DNA from: Paraplanobispora takensis
GTDB taxonomy: Bacteria; Actinomycetota; Actinomycetes; Streptosporangiales; Streptosporangiaceae
NCBI RefSeq assembly: GCF_016863195.1
Contig: NZ_BOOK01000034.1
Coordinates: 85,767 to 149,766 of the forward strand
Direction of reading: 5' to 3'
Length of the DNA: 64,000 nucleotides
Part shown: piece by piece, positions 37,362-46,442 of the stretch
Layout of the letters: every line of letters begins with the position of its first letter
How positions within the stretch are numbered: position 1 is the first letter of the stretch
Translations under genes and position numbers: made by a program
Notes under the pieces: generated by a model
The model's input: only the letters and a program-made list of their open reading frames with translations
The model's database searches: none
What the model was told of the DNA's origin: nothing

Positions 37362-38651
37362 ATGGGAGCGCCGGACGGTGATTGTCTTGGCCCGTACCGC
37401 CTGCTCTCGCCGCTGGGGGCGGGAGGCTTCGGTGAGGTCCACCTCGCACTGGACACCGAGGGACGCACGATAGCCGTCAAGATCCTGCACCCGCACGTCG
37501 CCGCCGACGAGGCGGCCCTGACCCGTCTGGCCCGCGAGGTGGAGGCCATGCGGCGGGTCCAGGATCCGCACGTCGCCGAGATCCTCGACGCCTCGCTGAG
37601 CGGCGGGCGTCCCTACCTGGCCACCCGCTACGTGCAGGGCCGCCCGCTGGACGCGGTGGTCGCCGGCGAGGGGCCCGTCAAGGGCGACGACCTCGTACGG
37701 CTGGGGCGCGGCCTGGCCGAGGCCCTGGCCGCGGTCCACGCCGCCGGAGTGACGCACCGCGACCTGAAGCCCGGCAACGTCATCATGACCGACGACGGGC
37801 CGGTCGTGATCGACTTCGGCATCGCGTGCCTGCACGACTCGGCCACGGTGACCACGTCGGGCGTGGTGCTGGGCACGCCGGGCTATCTGGCCCCGGAGAT
37901 CCTCGAAGGAGGGGAGAGCGGCCCGGAGGCCGACATCTTCTCCTTCGCGGCCACGCTGGCCTACGCCGCCACCGGCCGGCACCCGTACGGCACCGGCCCC
38001 GCCTCCGCGGTCGGCTACCGGGTCGTCCACCACGAGCCCGACCTGGAGGGCGTCCCGCTGTGGGTGGAGCCGCTGCTGCGCGAGTGCCTGTCGCGCGACC
38101 CGGCCGCCCGCCCGCCGGCCGGCATGCTGCTGGCCCGGCTCGGTGCCGCGAACCCGGTGAACCCGGTCGTGCGGACTCCGGCGCCGCAGCCGCGCCCGGC
38201 CTACGCGGGCGGCGGGGACGCCGCCGGGGGGACCGCCCGCCGGGCCGCCGGGGGCCTGCACGGCGTCACCACCAGGGAGTGGCGCCCGGGGCGCCACGCG
38301 CGCGGCTCCTCCTCGCCGGAGCGGGCGCGCGAGCGCCGCCGCGCGGTGATCCACCGGCGCTGGGTGGTCGGCACCGGCCTGCTCGTGTCGCTGGCGGCCG
38401 CGGCGGCCAAGAGCCCGCTGCCGGAGGTGTCGCTGCTGCTGCTGTCGGTGTACGGCGCCGTCATGGTCATCGACGGGGGCGTGGCCCTGTTCGCCCGTCA
38501 GGACCGTCCCCGGCTGGTCGTGGACCTGGCCGCCATCGGCGGCTCCGTGGCGCTGTGGGCCGCCCTGGCGGCGTTCTTCAGCCCGCTCACCCTCGGGCTG
38601 GCGCTGGCGACCGTCGTCATCGTTATGATCGTCATCCTCCTGGGCAGCTGA
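37362..38651 (+). CDS. Membrane Ser/Thr protein kinase (short form)
   Basis: A 429-residue kinase. Kinase domain about 8-265: LGAGGFGEVH, IAVKILHPHVAAD, HRDLKPGNVIM, DFGIACL, GTPGYLAPEI. It shares VEAMRRVQDPHVAEILDASLSG with the two preceding kinases, so it belongs to the same tandem family, but its linker is short and its C-terminus (about 330-429) has only three hydrophobic segments unrelated to theirs. 228 bp separate it from the second kinase and include a terminator. Confidence 0.92.
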   Translation: MGAPDGDCLGPYRLLSPLGAGGFGEVHLALDTEGRTIAVKILHPHVAADEAALTRLAREVEAMRRVQDPHVAEILDASLSGGRPYLATRYVQGRPLDAVVAGEGPVKGDDLVRLGRGLAEALAAVHAAGVTHRDLKPGNVIMTDDGPVVIDFGIACLHDSATVTTSGVVLGTPGYLAPEILEGGESGPEADIFSFAATLAYAATGRHPYGTGPASAVGYRVVHHEPDLEGVPLWVEPLLRECLSRDPAARPPAGMLLARLGAANPVNPVVRTPAPQPRPAYAGGGDAAGGTARRAAGGLHGVTTREWRPGRHARGSSSPERARERRRAVIHRRWVVGTGLLVSLAAAAAKSPLPEVSLLLLSVYGAVMVIDGGVALFARQDRPRLVVDLAAIGGSVALWAALAAFFSPLTLGLALATVVIVMIVILLGS

Positions 38652-38964
38652 GGGGGGCCGGCGCCGGAAAGCGGGACACCGCCCGCAGGCTCCGGAACAT
38701 AGTTCGGTATGGTGGGGTGGGGCCTGCCGGGTCGGCGGTCGGCGTACACGCCGGACCGGCGGTTTGCGCCTAAGCTACCGATGGGTAACATGAACGCGGG
38801 GGACCAGGACGGGCACGATCCGGCCGGGCCACCCGCTGTCACAGCCCTCGGGCACCTGGCAGTCTTGGCATCACGCGCACGTGCCCCGCGTGCGCGTACC
38901 GAGCATCCGGCGTCAGCCGCTTCCCGCGGTGGCGCACGCGAACACGGGAGGTCGGCCACCGGCC
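38652..38964 (+). promoter_or_regulatory. etfBA upstream region (313 bp without a gene)
   Basis: This gap between the third kinase and etfB holds a probable promoter/operator (38764-38791, listed separately). The remaining sequence shows GC-rich inverted repeats but no credible gene. Confidence 0.5.
38764..38791 (+). promoter_or_regulatory. Candidate etfBA promoter with TACC-GATG-GGTA operator
   Basis: TTGCGC (38764-38769), 16-nt spacer, TAACAT (38786-38791). Inside and overlapping the -10 is TACCGATGGGTA (38776-38787), an inverted repeat suited to a TetR-type regulator. This would leave a leader of about 165 nt before etfB. Confidence 0.45.
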
Positions 38965-39744
38965 ATGAACATCGTCGTCTGCGTGAAGCAGGTCCCCGAC
39001 ACGGCGACCGAGCGCAAGCTGAGGTCCGATGACAAGACGCTCGACCGCGACGCCGCCGACGGCGTCGTCAACGAGCTCGACGAGTACGCGGTCGAAGAGG
39101 CGCTGCGGCTCAAGGAAGCCCACGGCGGTGAGGTGACCGTCCTCACCATGGGTCCCGACAAGGCCAGCGACACCATCCGCAAGGCCCTGGCCATGGGTGC
39201 CGACAAGGCCGTCCACCTGGTGGACGACGCCCTGCACGGCTCCGACGCCCTGGGCACCTCCTACGCCCTGGCGCAGACCCTGAGGAAGATCGGGTTCGAC
39301 CTGGTCGTGCTCGGTTCGGAGTCCACCGACGCCCGCACCGGCGTCCTCGCCGCGATGCTGGCCGAGCGCCTGAACGTGCCGCAGCTCACCTTCGCCAACA
39401 AGGTGGAGGTCAACGGCTCGGCCATCGCGATCCAGCGTGTCACCGACTACGGCTACGACAAGGTCGAGGCCTCGCTGCCCGCCGTCGTCTCCGTGGTCGA
39501 GAAGATCAACGAGCCGCGCTACCCCTCCTTCAAGGGCATCATGGCGGCCAAGAAGAAGCCGGTCGAGAAGCTGGGCGTCGCCGACGCCGAGATCGACACC
39601 TCGCAGGTGGGCCTGGCCAGCTCGTGGAGCGAGGTGGCCGACTTCTCCGCCGCCCCGCCGCGCGCGGCCGGCACGATCGTCAAGGACGAGGGCGACGGTG
39701 GCGTGAAGGCCGCCGACTTCCTCGCGTCGAAGAAGTTCGTCTGA
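38965..39744 (+). CDS. etfB: Electron transfer flavoprotein subunit beta
   Basis: A 259-residue subunit of the FAD/AMP-containing ETF heterodimer that carries electrons from acyl-CoA dehydrogenases. Opens MNIVVCVKQVPDTATERKL; contains VVNELDEYAVEEALRLKE, the nucleotide-binding MGADKAVHLVDD and VLGSESTDARTGVLAAMLAERL. Start ATG follows GGGAGG some 15 nt earlier. Next gene is etfA at 19 bp. Confidence 0.96.
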   Translation: MNIVVCVKQVPDTATERKLRSDDKTLDRDAADGVVNELDEYAVEEALRLKEAHGGEVTVLTMGPDKASDTIRKALAMGADKAVHLVDDALHGSDALGTSYALAQTLRKIGFDLVVLGSESTDARTGVLAAMLAERLNVPQLTFANKVEVNGSAIAIQRVTDYGYDKVEASLPAVVSVVEKINEPRYPSFKGIMAAKKKPVEKLGVADAEIDTSQVGLASSWSEVADFSAAPPRAAGTIVKDEGDGGVKAADFLASKKFV

Positions 39745-39763
39745 GGACGGGGGGTTAACTGAG

Positions 39764-40717
39764 ATGTCCGAGGTTCTCGTTCTCGTCGAGCACGTCGAAG
39801 GCCAGATCAAGAAGGTCACCCTGGAGCTGCTGACGCTCGCCCGCAAGCTGGGCACGCCGTCGGCGGTGTGGGCCGGCCCGGGATACTCCGCCGAGGCCAA
39901 GGCCCGGCTGGCCGAGTACGGCGCCGAGAAGATCTACGTCGCCGACTCCGCCGACATCGCCGACTACGTGGTCGCGCCCAAGGCCGAGCTGCTCGCCCAG
40001 CTCGTCTCCTCCGCGTCCCCGGCCGCGGTGCTCGTCGCCGCGACGGCCGAGGCGAAGGAGATCGCCGGCCGGCTGGCCATCAAGATCGACTCCGGTGTGC
40101 TGACCGACGCCGTCGGCATCGGGGAGGGCCTGGTCGCCGACCAGTCCATCTTCGGCGGCGGCGTCAACGTCCAGTCCCGTGTGACCAAGGGCACCCCGAT
40201 CTTCGCGGTCCGCCCGAACGCCACCCCGGTCGAGGCCGCCGCCGGCGCCGGCGCCGAGGAGCAGGTCACCGTGGCCGTCTCCGACGCCGCCAAGACCGCC
40301 AAGGTCGTCGACCGGGTCAAGGAGGAGAAGGGCGCCCGTCCCGAGCTCACCGAGGCCGCGATCGTGGTCTCCGGCGGCCGTGGCGTGGGCTCGGCCGAGA
40401 ACTTCTCGATCATCGAGAAGCTGGCCGACTCGCTCGGCGCGGCCGTCGGCGCCTCCCGCGCCGCCACCGACGCCGGCTGGTACCCGCACCAGTTCCAGGT
40501 CGGCCAGACGGGCAAGACCGTCTCGCCGCAGCTGTACATCGCGGCCGGCATCTCCGGCGCCATCCAGCACCGGGCCGGCATGCAGACGGCCAAGACGATC
40601 GTCGCCATCAACAAGGACCCCGAGGCGCCGATCTTCGAGCTCGCCGACTACGGCGTCGTGGGCGACCTCAACCAGGTCGTCCCGCAGCTGACCGACGAGG
40701 TCGTCAAGCGCAAGTAG
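39764..40717 (+). CDS. etfA: Electron transfer flavoprotein subunit alpha
   Basis: A 317-residue partner of EtfB. The C-terminal FAD-binding domain is clear: [66 protein letters not shown], and [23 protein letters not shown]. Full length. Cytoplasmic. Located in an operon with etfB. Confidence 0.96.
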   Translation: MSEVLVLVEHVEGQIKKVTLELLTLARKLGTPSAVWAGPGYSAEAKARLAEYGAEKIYVADSADIADYVVAPKAELLAQLVSSASPAAVLVAATAEAKEIAGRLAIKIDSGVLTDAVGIGEGLVADQSIFGGGVNVQSRVTKGTPIFAVRPNATPVEAAAGAGAEEQVTVAVSDAAKTAKVVDRVKEEKGARPELTEAAIVVSGGRGVGSAENFSIIEKLADSLGAAVGASRAATDAGWYPHQFQVGQTGKTVSPQLYIAAGISGAIQHRAGMQTAKTIVAINKDPEAPIFELADYGVVGDLNQVVPQLTDEVVKRK

Positions 40718-40780
40718 TCCCGTCCCCGGGTACGGCGGGCCCACCGGGTACGGCCGGCCCGCCGGGTGCGAACGACAGGA

Positions 40781-40808
40781 CGGCGCCGCACGGATCCGTG
40801 CGGCGCCG
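40781..40808. terminator. Strong hairpin between etfA and the convergent MFS gene
   Basis: Perfect 12-bp arms CGGCGCCGCACG/CGTGCGGCGCCG around GATC. Located 64 nt after etfA, before the 3' end of the convergent transporter gene. Confidence 0.6.
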
Positions 40809-40905
40809 TTCCGCGTTCTCACGTGTCTCCCGCGCCGTCCTCGCGTGTCTCCCGGGCCGTTCTCACCCGGACGTCCGGGCGGGGTGCGCCCGGGCGCCGG
40901 CACGC

Positions 40906-40939
40906 GTCTCTCAGGCGGCCATGTCTCTCAGGCGGCCAT
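40906..40939. repeat. 17-bp tandem duplication across the MFS gene stop codon
   Basis: The unit GTCTCTCAGGCGGCCAT occurs at 40906-40922 and 40923-40939 with no change. The second copy contains the stop codon of the MFS gene (40928), so the C-terminal Met-Ala-Ala-stop is repeated just downstream. Confidence 0.85.
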
Positions 40940-42121
40940 GGAGAGCTCGGGCTCCGGGTCGGCGGCGCCGGCGGTGCGGGCCGTACCGGGCCCGGGCAGG
41001 AACCGGGCGGTCAGCGCGATCACCAGGCTGAGCGCGACGGCGATGCCCAGCGCCGCCCTGAGCGAGGCCAGGTCGGACAGGAAGCCGATGACGACCGGGC
41101 CGAGAAGCAGTCCGGCGTAGCCCAGCGCGCCCGTCTGGGCGATGGCCGGGCCGGGGTTGTCGGTCGCGGCGCCGGCCAGGGAGATGGCGATCGGGGAGAC
41201 CGTCGCCACCGACAGGCCCACCAGCAGCATGGCCGCGACGGCGAGCACCGGCGAGGCGGAGGTGATGACCACCGCGAAGGTCGCGGCGGTGGCCAGCCCG
41301 GAGGCGGCGATCATCATCCTGGGGCCGAAGCGGGTCCGGATCCGGTCGCCGGCCAGGCGGCCGAGCAGCATGCCCGCCTCGAAGACCGGGTAGCCGGCCG
41401 CGGCCAGGGCCTCGGGGGCGCCGAGCACGTCACGCAGGTAGAGACCGTTCCAGTCGGCCACGGTGCCCTCGACCATGAACGCGCAGAACGCGATCACACC
41501 CAGCAGGTAGACGACCGCGGGCATCCGCCGGCGGGTGCCGCTCTCCGAGGCCGTCTCGGGGGCGGGGTCGGGCAGGTAGGTACGGCTCAGGGCGACCGAC
41601 GCGGGCAGCGCGAGCAGGGCGATCAGGGTCAGGTGGGCCGTGACCGACAGTCCCGCCGCGATGGCCGCGGTGCCGAGCAGCCCGGCGGAGATGGCGCCCG
41701 CGCACCAGCCGGCGTGCATGCCGTTCATCAGCGGGCGGCCGTGGGCGCGCTCGACCGTCGAGCCCTGGGCGTTCATCGCGATGTCCAGCGCGCCGAACGC
41801 CAGGCCGAACAGGCCCACGGCGACCAGCAGCAGCGGGAACGTCGGCGCGAAGGCGACCACGGCCAGGGTGACGGCGCACAGGGGAGCGCCGACCCGCAGG
41901 ATGCTCCGGCTGCCGAAGCGCGTCATCACCCCGCGCATCGACTGCATGGTGACCAGCGCGCCCAGTCCCCACACGAGCAGGGTGACGCCGATCGACGCCT
42001 CGGACAGGCCGAGTTCGTCGGACAGCGCGGGCAGGCGCACGGTCATCGATCCACACATGAGTCCGCCGAGAACAAAGGTGAGGATTGCCCCATTACGGGC
42101 AATCCTCAGATCGCGGGTCAT
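40928..42121 (-). CDS. MFS transporter (putative exporter)
   Basis: A 397-residue protein with about 12 transmembrane segments. Shows the MFS loop motif in RGVMTRFGSRSILRVGAP and a repeated one in GRLAGDRIRTRFGPRMMIA. The GALDIAMNAQGSTVERAHGRPLMNGMHAGWCAG segment recalls the bypass-of-stop-codon (YfcJ/YbjJ-like) group of MFS proteins. Substrate unknown. A TetR regulator gene lies upstream on the same strand but with a strong terminator between them, so this gene likely uses its own promoter. Confidence 0.88.
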   Translation of the reverse strand: MTRDLRIARNGAILTFVLGGLMCGSMTVRLPALSDELGLSEASIGVTLLVWGLGALVTMQSMRGVMTRFGSRSILRVGAPLCAVTLAVVAFAPTFPLLLVAVGLFGLAFGALDIAMNAQGSTVERAHGRPLMNGMHAGWCAGAISAGLLGTAAIAAGLSVTAHLTLIALLALPASVALSRTYLPDPAPETASESGTRRRMPAVVYLLGVIAFCAFMVEGTVADWNGLYLRDVLGAPEALAAAGYPVFEAGMLLGRLAGDRIRTRFGPRMMIAASGLATAATFAVVITSASPVLAVAAMLLVGLSVATVSPIAISLAGAATDNPGPAIAQTGALGYAGLLLGPVVIGFLSDLASLRAALGIAVALSLVIALTARFLPGPGTARTAGAADPEPELSMAA

Positions 42122-42177
42122 GACGTAATCCCTTCAGCGGAGGTTTCCAAATGACGTGGGGTGGGCACAGAAAAGCC

Positions 42178-42205
42178 GGTCGCTTCCGCGCATGCGGAAG
42201 CGACC
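42178..42205 (-). terminator. Intrinsic terminator after the TetR gene
   Basis: Perfect 12-bp arms GGTCGCTTCCGC/GCGGAAGCGACC with a 4-nt loop, followed on the minus strand by GGCTTTTC. One of the few hairpins in the window with a T-run. Confidence 0.75.
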
Positions 42206-42276
42206 ACCAGCGTGTACGGACAGTGACCCCGGGCGGGGCCGGGTGAGGGGCGGATCTGTCGCGGCGCGGGGCGGCG

Positions 42277-42783
42277 CTATTCCGACAGCAGGTCCAGCAG
42301 GCGCCTTTCCAGCTCCGCGTAACGGGAGTCGTCATAGAGGCCGGGATCATGGCTGACCACGTCCCACAGCCCCTCGCAGGCCAGGCGCACGATCTGTGCG
42401 GCGGCAGGGTCGGGCTCCCCGTCGAGGCCCTCGCGGTGCCAGCGGGCCATCGCCTCGCGCAGCGGCGCGAGCAGATAGGGGTTGCCGGAGGCTCCGGTGA
42501 CCACCGCCCAGCGCCGGATCCTGCCGCTGCGCACGGCGGCGAAGGTGGCTGCCAGATAGTTCTTGGTGTAGGTGTCGTGCCCCTGGGCGGCGACCAGCTC
42601 GTCGAACTCCTCGATCAGCCGCTCGACCATGCCTTTGATCAAGGCTTCCTTGCTGCTGAAGTGGTAGAGCAGGCCGCCTTTGCTGCAGCCGGCGCGCTCG
42701 GCGACGGCCGCCAGGGTGAGTGCGGAGGAGCCCTGGTCCGACAGCAGCTCCTCGGCCGCGTCCAGCAGTCCCTCGCGTCTCAT
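42277..42783 (-). CDS. TetR-family transcriptional regulator
   Basis: A 168-residue repressor. Residues 1-45 form the DNA-binding domain: REGLLDAAEELLSDQGSSALTLAAVAERAGCSKGGLLYHFSSKEALIKGM. The C-terminal ligand domain resembles TetR_C_6/BetI-like groups. I chose the ATG at 42783: a TTG further upstream is really the -35 element of the promoter. Only 6 nt separate the -10 from the ATG, so the message is probably leaderless. It may control the MFS gene and itself. Confidence 0.9.
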   Translation of the reverse strand: MRREGLLDAAEELLSDQGSSALTLAAVAERAGCSKGGLLYHFSSKEALIKGMVERLIEEFDELVAAQGHDTYTKNYLAATFAAVRSGRIRRWAVVTGASGNPYLLAPLREAMARWHREGLDGEPDPAAAQIVRLACEGLWDVVSHDPGLYDDSRYAELERRLLDLLSE

Positions 42784-42789
42784 GACTTT

Positions 42790-42819
42790 ACTGTACCGGC
42801 TGGACGGTTTAGTGGTCAA
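42790..42819 (-). promoter_or_regulatory. tetR promoter with embedded operator
   Basis: On the minus strand: TTGACC (42819-42814), 18-nt spacer, TACAGT (42795-42790). The spacer and -10 are covered by an imperfect palindrome (ACTnnACCG...CGGTnnAGT, 42790-42813), as expected for autorepression. Initiation would fall at or next to the ATG. Confidence 0.65.
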
Positions 42820-42894
42820 CGCGGGGGACGGGGCTTCACCCGGGCACGGATACGCTTGGAAGGCTGAAAATCAGTTGCGGAGGGGAGTGCGGCC

Positions 42895-44058
42895 GTGGAG
42901 CCCGCCTATCTCGATCATGCGGCGACCACGCCGATGCTTCCCGAGGCCGTCGAGGCGATGACCGCCCACCTGGGCCGGGTCGGCAACGCCTCGTCGCTGC
43001 ACACGGCCGGTCGCCGGACCCGCCAGGTCGTGGAGGAGTCGCGCGAGAGCGTCGCCGACGCGCTCGGCGCCCGGCCCAGCGAGGTAGTGTTCACCTCCGG
43101 CGGCACCGAGGCCGACAACCTCGCCGTCAAAGGCCTCTACTGGGCCCGGCGGGCCAAGGGGGCTACCCGCATCCTGATCAGCTCGGTCGAGCACCACGCC
43201 GCGCTCGACCCCGCGCACTGGCTGGGCGACCGGCAGGGCGCGACCGTCGAGCTGCTCGACGTCGACGAGCTCGGCCGGGTGCATCCGCAGGCCCTGCGCG
43301 AGGCCATCGAGCGCGATCCCGACAGCGTCGCCCTGGTGAGCGTGATGTGGGCCAACAACGAGGTCGGCACCGTCCAGCCGGTCCACGTGCTCGCCGCGAT
43401 CGCCCACGACCACGGCATCCCGTTCCACACCGACGCGGTCCAGGCGGTCGGCCAGCTCCCGGTGGACTTCGCCGGAGCCGGGGTGGACGCCCTGACGATC
43501 TCCGGTCACAAGGTCGGCGGCCCGCTGGGCGTCGGCGCGCTGCTGCTGGCCAGGGGCGTCGACCCGGTGCCGGTGCTGCACGGCGGCGGCCAGGAGCGCG
43601 ACGTGCGCTCGGGCACGCTCGACGCCCCCTCGGTCGCCGGGCTCGCCGCGGCGGTGCAGATCGCCGTGGCCCGCCAGGCTGAGACGGCGGCCCGGCTGTC
43701 CGGGCTCCGCGACGACCTGATCCGCCGGGTACGGCAGGCCGTACCCGATGTGATCCTCAACGGCGACCCGGTCGACCGGCTCCCCGGTAACGCGCACTTC
43801 TCCTTCCCCGGCTGCGAGGGCGACGCCCTGCTCATGCTGCTGGACGCCAAGGGCGTGGAGTGCTCCACCGGATCCGCCTGCTCGGCCGGGGTGGCCCAGC
43901 CCTCCCACGTCCTGATCGCCATGGGCGCCGACGGCGTCCGGGCCCGCGGCTCCCTGCGCTTCTCCCTGGGCCACACCTCCACCGAGGCCGACGTCGACCG
44001 CGTCGCCGACGTCATCGGCCTGGTGGTGGAGCGGGCCCGCCGCGCCGGCCTGACCTGA
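42895..44058 (+). CDS. Cysteine desulfurase (NifS/IscS family)
   Basis: A 387-residue pyridoxal-phosphate enzyme that transfers sulfur from cysteine to acceptors such as MnmA. Opens [18 protein letters not shown]; the cofactor Lys is in [18 protein letters not shown]; the active Cys is in [23 protein letters not shown] and [11 protein letters not shown] are also typical. GTG start with GGAGGGGAG upstream. In related genomes it adjoins mnmA; here five genes stand between. Confidence 0.95.
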   Translation: MEPAYLDHAATTPMLPEAVEAMTAHLGRVGNASSLHTAGRRTRQVVEESRESVADALGARPSEVVFTSGGTEADNLAVKGLYWARRAKGATRILISSVEHHAALDPAHWLGDRQGATVELLDVDELGRVHPQALREAIERDPDSVALVSVMWANNEVGTVQPVHVLAAIAHDHGIPFHTDAVQAVGQLPVDFAGAGVDALTISGHKVGGPLGVGALLLARGVDPVPVLHGGGQERDVRSGTLDAPSVAGLAAAVQIAVARQAETAARLSGLRDDLIRRVRQAVPDVILNGDPVDRLPGNAHFSFPGCEGDALLMLLDAKGVECSTGSACSAGVAQPSHVLIAMGADGVRARGSLRFSLGHTSTEADVDRVADVIGLVVERARRAGLT

Positions 44059-44079
44059 CCGCCCGGGCCGTACACACGG

Positions 44080-44109
44080 AAGGCGGTGGGCCCCGGGGCC
44101 CACCGCCTT
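44080..44109. terminator. Bidirectional terminator, cysteine desulfurase/FG-GAP
   Basis: Perfect 13-bp arms AAGGCGGTGGGCC/GGCCCACCGCCTT with CCGG loop, between convergent 3' ends. Confidence 0.7.
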
Positions 44110-44143
44110 CACCGGGTCACGAGGCTTCACCGGGTCACGAGGC
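44108..44143. repeat. 18-bp tandem duplication across the FG-GAP gene stop codon
   Basis: The unit TTCACCGGGTCACGAGGC occurs at 44108-44125 and 44126-44143. The second copy holds the stop codon (44135-44137) of the FG-GAP gene. Same type of event as at 40906-40939. Confidence 0.85.
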
Positions 44144-45532
44144 GCCCTTGCCCCACTTCAGCTTGACCTGCTTGACCTTCTTCTGCACCTGCTTCGGCTT
44201 CGGCGCGTTCTTGGGCTGCTTGGGCTTGACCGGCGGCTTCGGCTTGGGCGCGACCGCCGGCTTCTTCACCACCGGCTTCTTGACCGGCGGCTTGGGAGCC
44301 GGCTTGGGCGTGGTGGGGGCCGGAGGAGCGGGCGGCGTCGGGTCGGGGACGGTCGTGCAGGAGGTCAGCATCACCGAGACGCCGTTCCCGTCGCCCAGCA
44401 CCACCACGTCGGCGCCGCCGTCACCGTTGAAGTCACCGGTCCCGGCCCACGTCAGGTTGGCCCTGCCGGGATCGAAGCCGACGGGCGTCTGGAAGGTGCC
44501 GTCGCCCTTGGCCGCCAGCACCGAGAACGCGTCGACGACGCCCGACTCCCTCACGATCAGGTCGGCGGAGCCGTTGCCGTCGATGTCGCCGGCCGCCAGG
44601 CCGTTGGCGTTCGAGCTCACGGCGTAGGGGACGGGCGTGCGGAAGGTGCCGTCGCCCTCGCCGATCAGCACGACGACGCTGTTGGTAGTCGCGTCGAGGG
44701 TCGCCAGGTCGGGGGTGCCGTCAGCGTTGAAGTCGGCGCCGACGAAGCCCCACAGGTTCGTCCCGCCCGGGTAGAAGGCGGTCGGCTGGAAGGTGCCGTC
44801 GCCGTCGCCGAGCAGGACCTCGACGGAGTTGACGTTCATGAAGGAGCCGGTCACCGCCAGGTCGGTGTGGCCGTCGGAGTCGAAGTCCCTCACGACGATC
44901 TCACTCATGGCCGCTCCGGCGCCGGTGTCCACCGGCGGCTGGAAGGTGCCGTCGCCGTCACCGAGCAGCACGTGGACCGAGCCGCTGGAGTTCGTCGTCG
45001 CCAGGTCGTCTGCGCCGTCGCCGTCGAAGTCGCCCGAGACGGCCGAGTAGACGGTTTCGACCGTGGAGGTGGTCACGGCCGCGCGGAAGGTGCCGTCGCC
45101 GTTGCCGGGCAGGACCGAGAAGCTGGGGTCGTTGTAGTTCGTCACCACCAGGTCGACGTGGTCGTCGCTGTCGAAGTCGCCCACGGCGGGGGAGCCGATG
45201 TACTCCGGGACGGTGACGGTCGCGGGCGCCTGGAAGCCGCCGTCGCCGACGCCGAGCAGCACCTGCAGGGAGGTGGAGGTCCCGCCCGGGGACACGATGA
45301 GATCGGCGTGGCCGTCCTCGTTGAGGTCGGTGGTTATCGTGCGGTTCGGAGTGATCCCGACGGGGTGGTCGACCGCCGGGCCCAGGAGGCCGGGGGCGCA
45401 GGTGGTGAGGGCCTGGGCGGGCGCGGCGGTGGCGGCCAGCGCTCCGGATGTCAGCGTCACCGCCGCGAGCAGGGAGACGATGCGGCGCCGGCGGGCGGTC
45501 GAGCCGGGCGGCACCGGATGAGACGTGTTCAT
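44135..45532 (-). CDS. Secreted FG-GAP/VCBS repeat protein
   Basis: A 465-residue exported protein. The ATG at 45532 has GGAGGAG 7 nt upstream; the signal peptide covers residues 1-41 (ending APAQA). Seven FG-GAP repeats follow, each with a D-x-D/N-x-D/N-G calcium-binding loop: DLNEDGHADLIV, DFDSDDHVDLVV, DFDGDGADDLAT, DFDSDGHTDLAV, DFNADGTPDLAT, DIDGNGSADLIV, DFNGDGGADVVV. They should form a seven-bladed beta-propeller. The tail (from about 405) is rich in Lys and Pro (PKPPVKKPVVKKP) and could bind anionic cell wall. Ligand is unknown. Confidence 0.88.
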   Translation of the reverse strand: MNTSHPVPPGSTARRRRIVSLLAAVTLTSGALAATAAPAQALTTCAPGLLGPAVDHPVGITPNRTITTDLNEDGHADLIVSPGGTSTSLQVLLGVGDGGFQAPATVTVPEYIGSPAVGDFDSDDHVDLVVTNYNDPSFSVLPGNGDGTFRAAVTTSTVETVYSAVSGDFDGDGADDLATTNSSGSVHVLLGDGDGTFQPPVDTGAGAAMSEIVVRDFDSDGHTDLAVTGSFMNVNSVEVLLGDGDGTFQPTAFYPGGTNLWGFVGADFNADGTPDLATLDATTNSVVVLIGEGDGTFRTPVPYAVSSNANGLAAGDIDGNGSADLIVRESGVVDAFSVLAAKGDGTFQTPVGFDPGRANLTWAGTGDFNGDGGADVVVLGDGNGVSVMLTSCTTVPDPTPPAPPAPTTPKPAPKPPVKKPVVKKPAVAPKPKPPVKPKQPKNAPKPKQVQKKVKQVKLKWGKGAS

Positions 45533-45715
45533 GAAAGCGCTCCTCCGTGAGCGATGACGCCCGCGCAGGCCCGTTCGGGGCACGATGATGCGTCGGGCGT
45601 GGGTCACCCGTGCCATCGGCAGGGGCGGGCGTCTCCTGAGAGGTCGGGGATCAGGGTTCCGGACGCCTGCGAATCGCGGCGCACGCGGGACATGGACGCT
45701 GGCTAGGGTCGAACG

Positions 45716-46357
45716 GTGAGCGAAGCGATCATCGTGGCCCGTGGGGTCGAGGTCACACTCGGCGGCAATCCCGTGCTCCAGGGGGTGGACGTCGAGGTCG
45801 GGCACGGCGAGATCGTCGCCGTGACGGGGCCGAACGGAGTGGGCAAGTCGACGCTGCTGCGCTGCCTGGCCGGGCTCCGGACGGCCGACGCGGGAGAGAT
45901 CGCCGTCCTCGGCGGGCCGCCCCGCGACGAACCCGCGTTCTGGCGTGACGTCGCCCTGGTGGCGGACGAACCCGCCTGGTACCCGGGGCTGACCGTCCGC
46001 GAGCACCTGGAGCTGATGGCCGCGGTCCACACCGGATCCCGGATGGACGTCGGAGAGGCACTGGAGTCCTTCGGCCTGGCCTCCCGGGCGGACGCGGCTC
46101 CCCCGGCCCTGTCGACCGGCCAGCGGCAGCGCCTCATGCTGGCGATGACCCTGCTGCGGCCGAGCCGGGTGCTGCTGCTGGACGAGCCCGAACGGGGGCT
46201 CGACGCGGAGTTCCGGCGGCTGCTGGCCTCGATCCTGACGGACTACGCGGCGCAGGGCGGCACGGTGGTGATGGCCACCCACGACCCCGGCCTCGCCGAG
46301 GCCGCCCGCAGCCGACGGGTCGCCCTGGCCGACGGCCGCGCCGAGAGCACCGTGTGA
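45716..46357 (+). CDS. ABC transporter ATP-binding protein
   Basis: A 213-residue single ABC ATPase domain. Walker A GPNGVGKSTLL, signature STGQRQRLMLAM, Walker B VLLLDEPERGLD and switch His in VMATHDPG are all present. GTG start. Forms a unit with the following membrane protein gene; substrate unknown. Confidence 0.92.
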   Translation: MSEAIIVARGVEVTLGGNPVLQGVDVEVGHGEIVAVTGPNGVGKSTLLRCLAGLRTADAGEIAVLGGPPRDEPAFWRDVALVADEPAWYPGLTVREHLELMAAVHTGSRMDVGEALESFGLASRADAAPPALSTGQRQRLMLAMTLLRPSRVLLLDEPERGLDAEFRRLLASILTDYAAQGGTVVMATHDPGLAEAARSRRVALADGRAESTV

Positions 46358-46442
46358 ACCCACCCCGCCCGTCCGGGAGCACGGGACGCTCTCTGATCGT
46401 TTGCCGGGAGGAAGCCTTGAGGTCGTGCGGGAGGGAGAGGGC

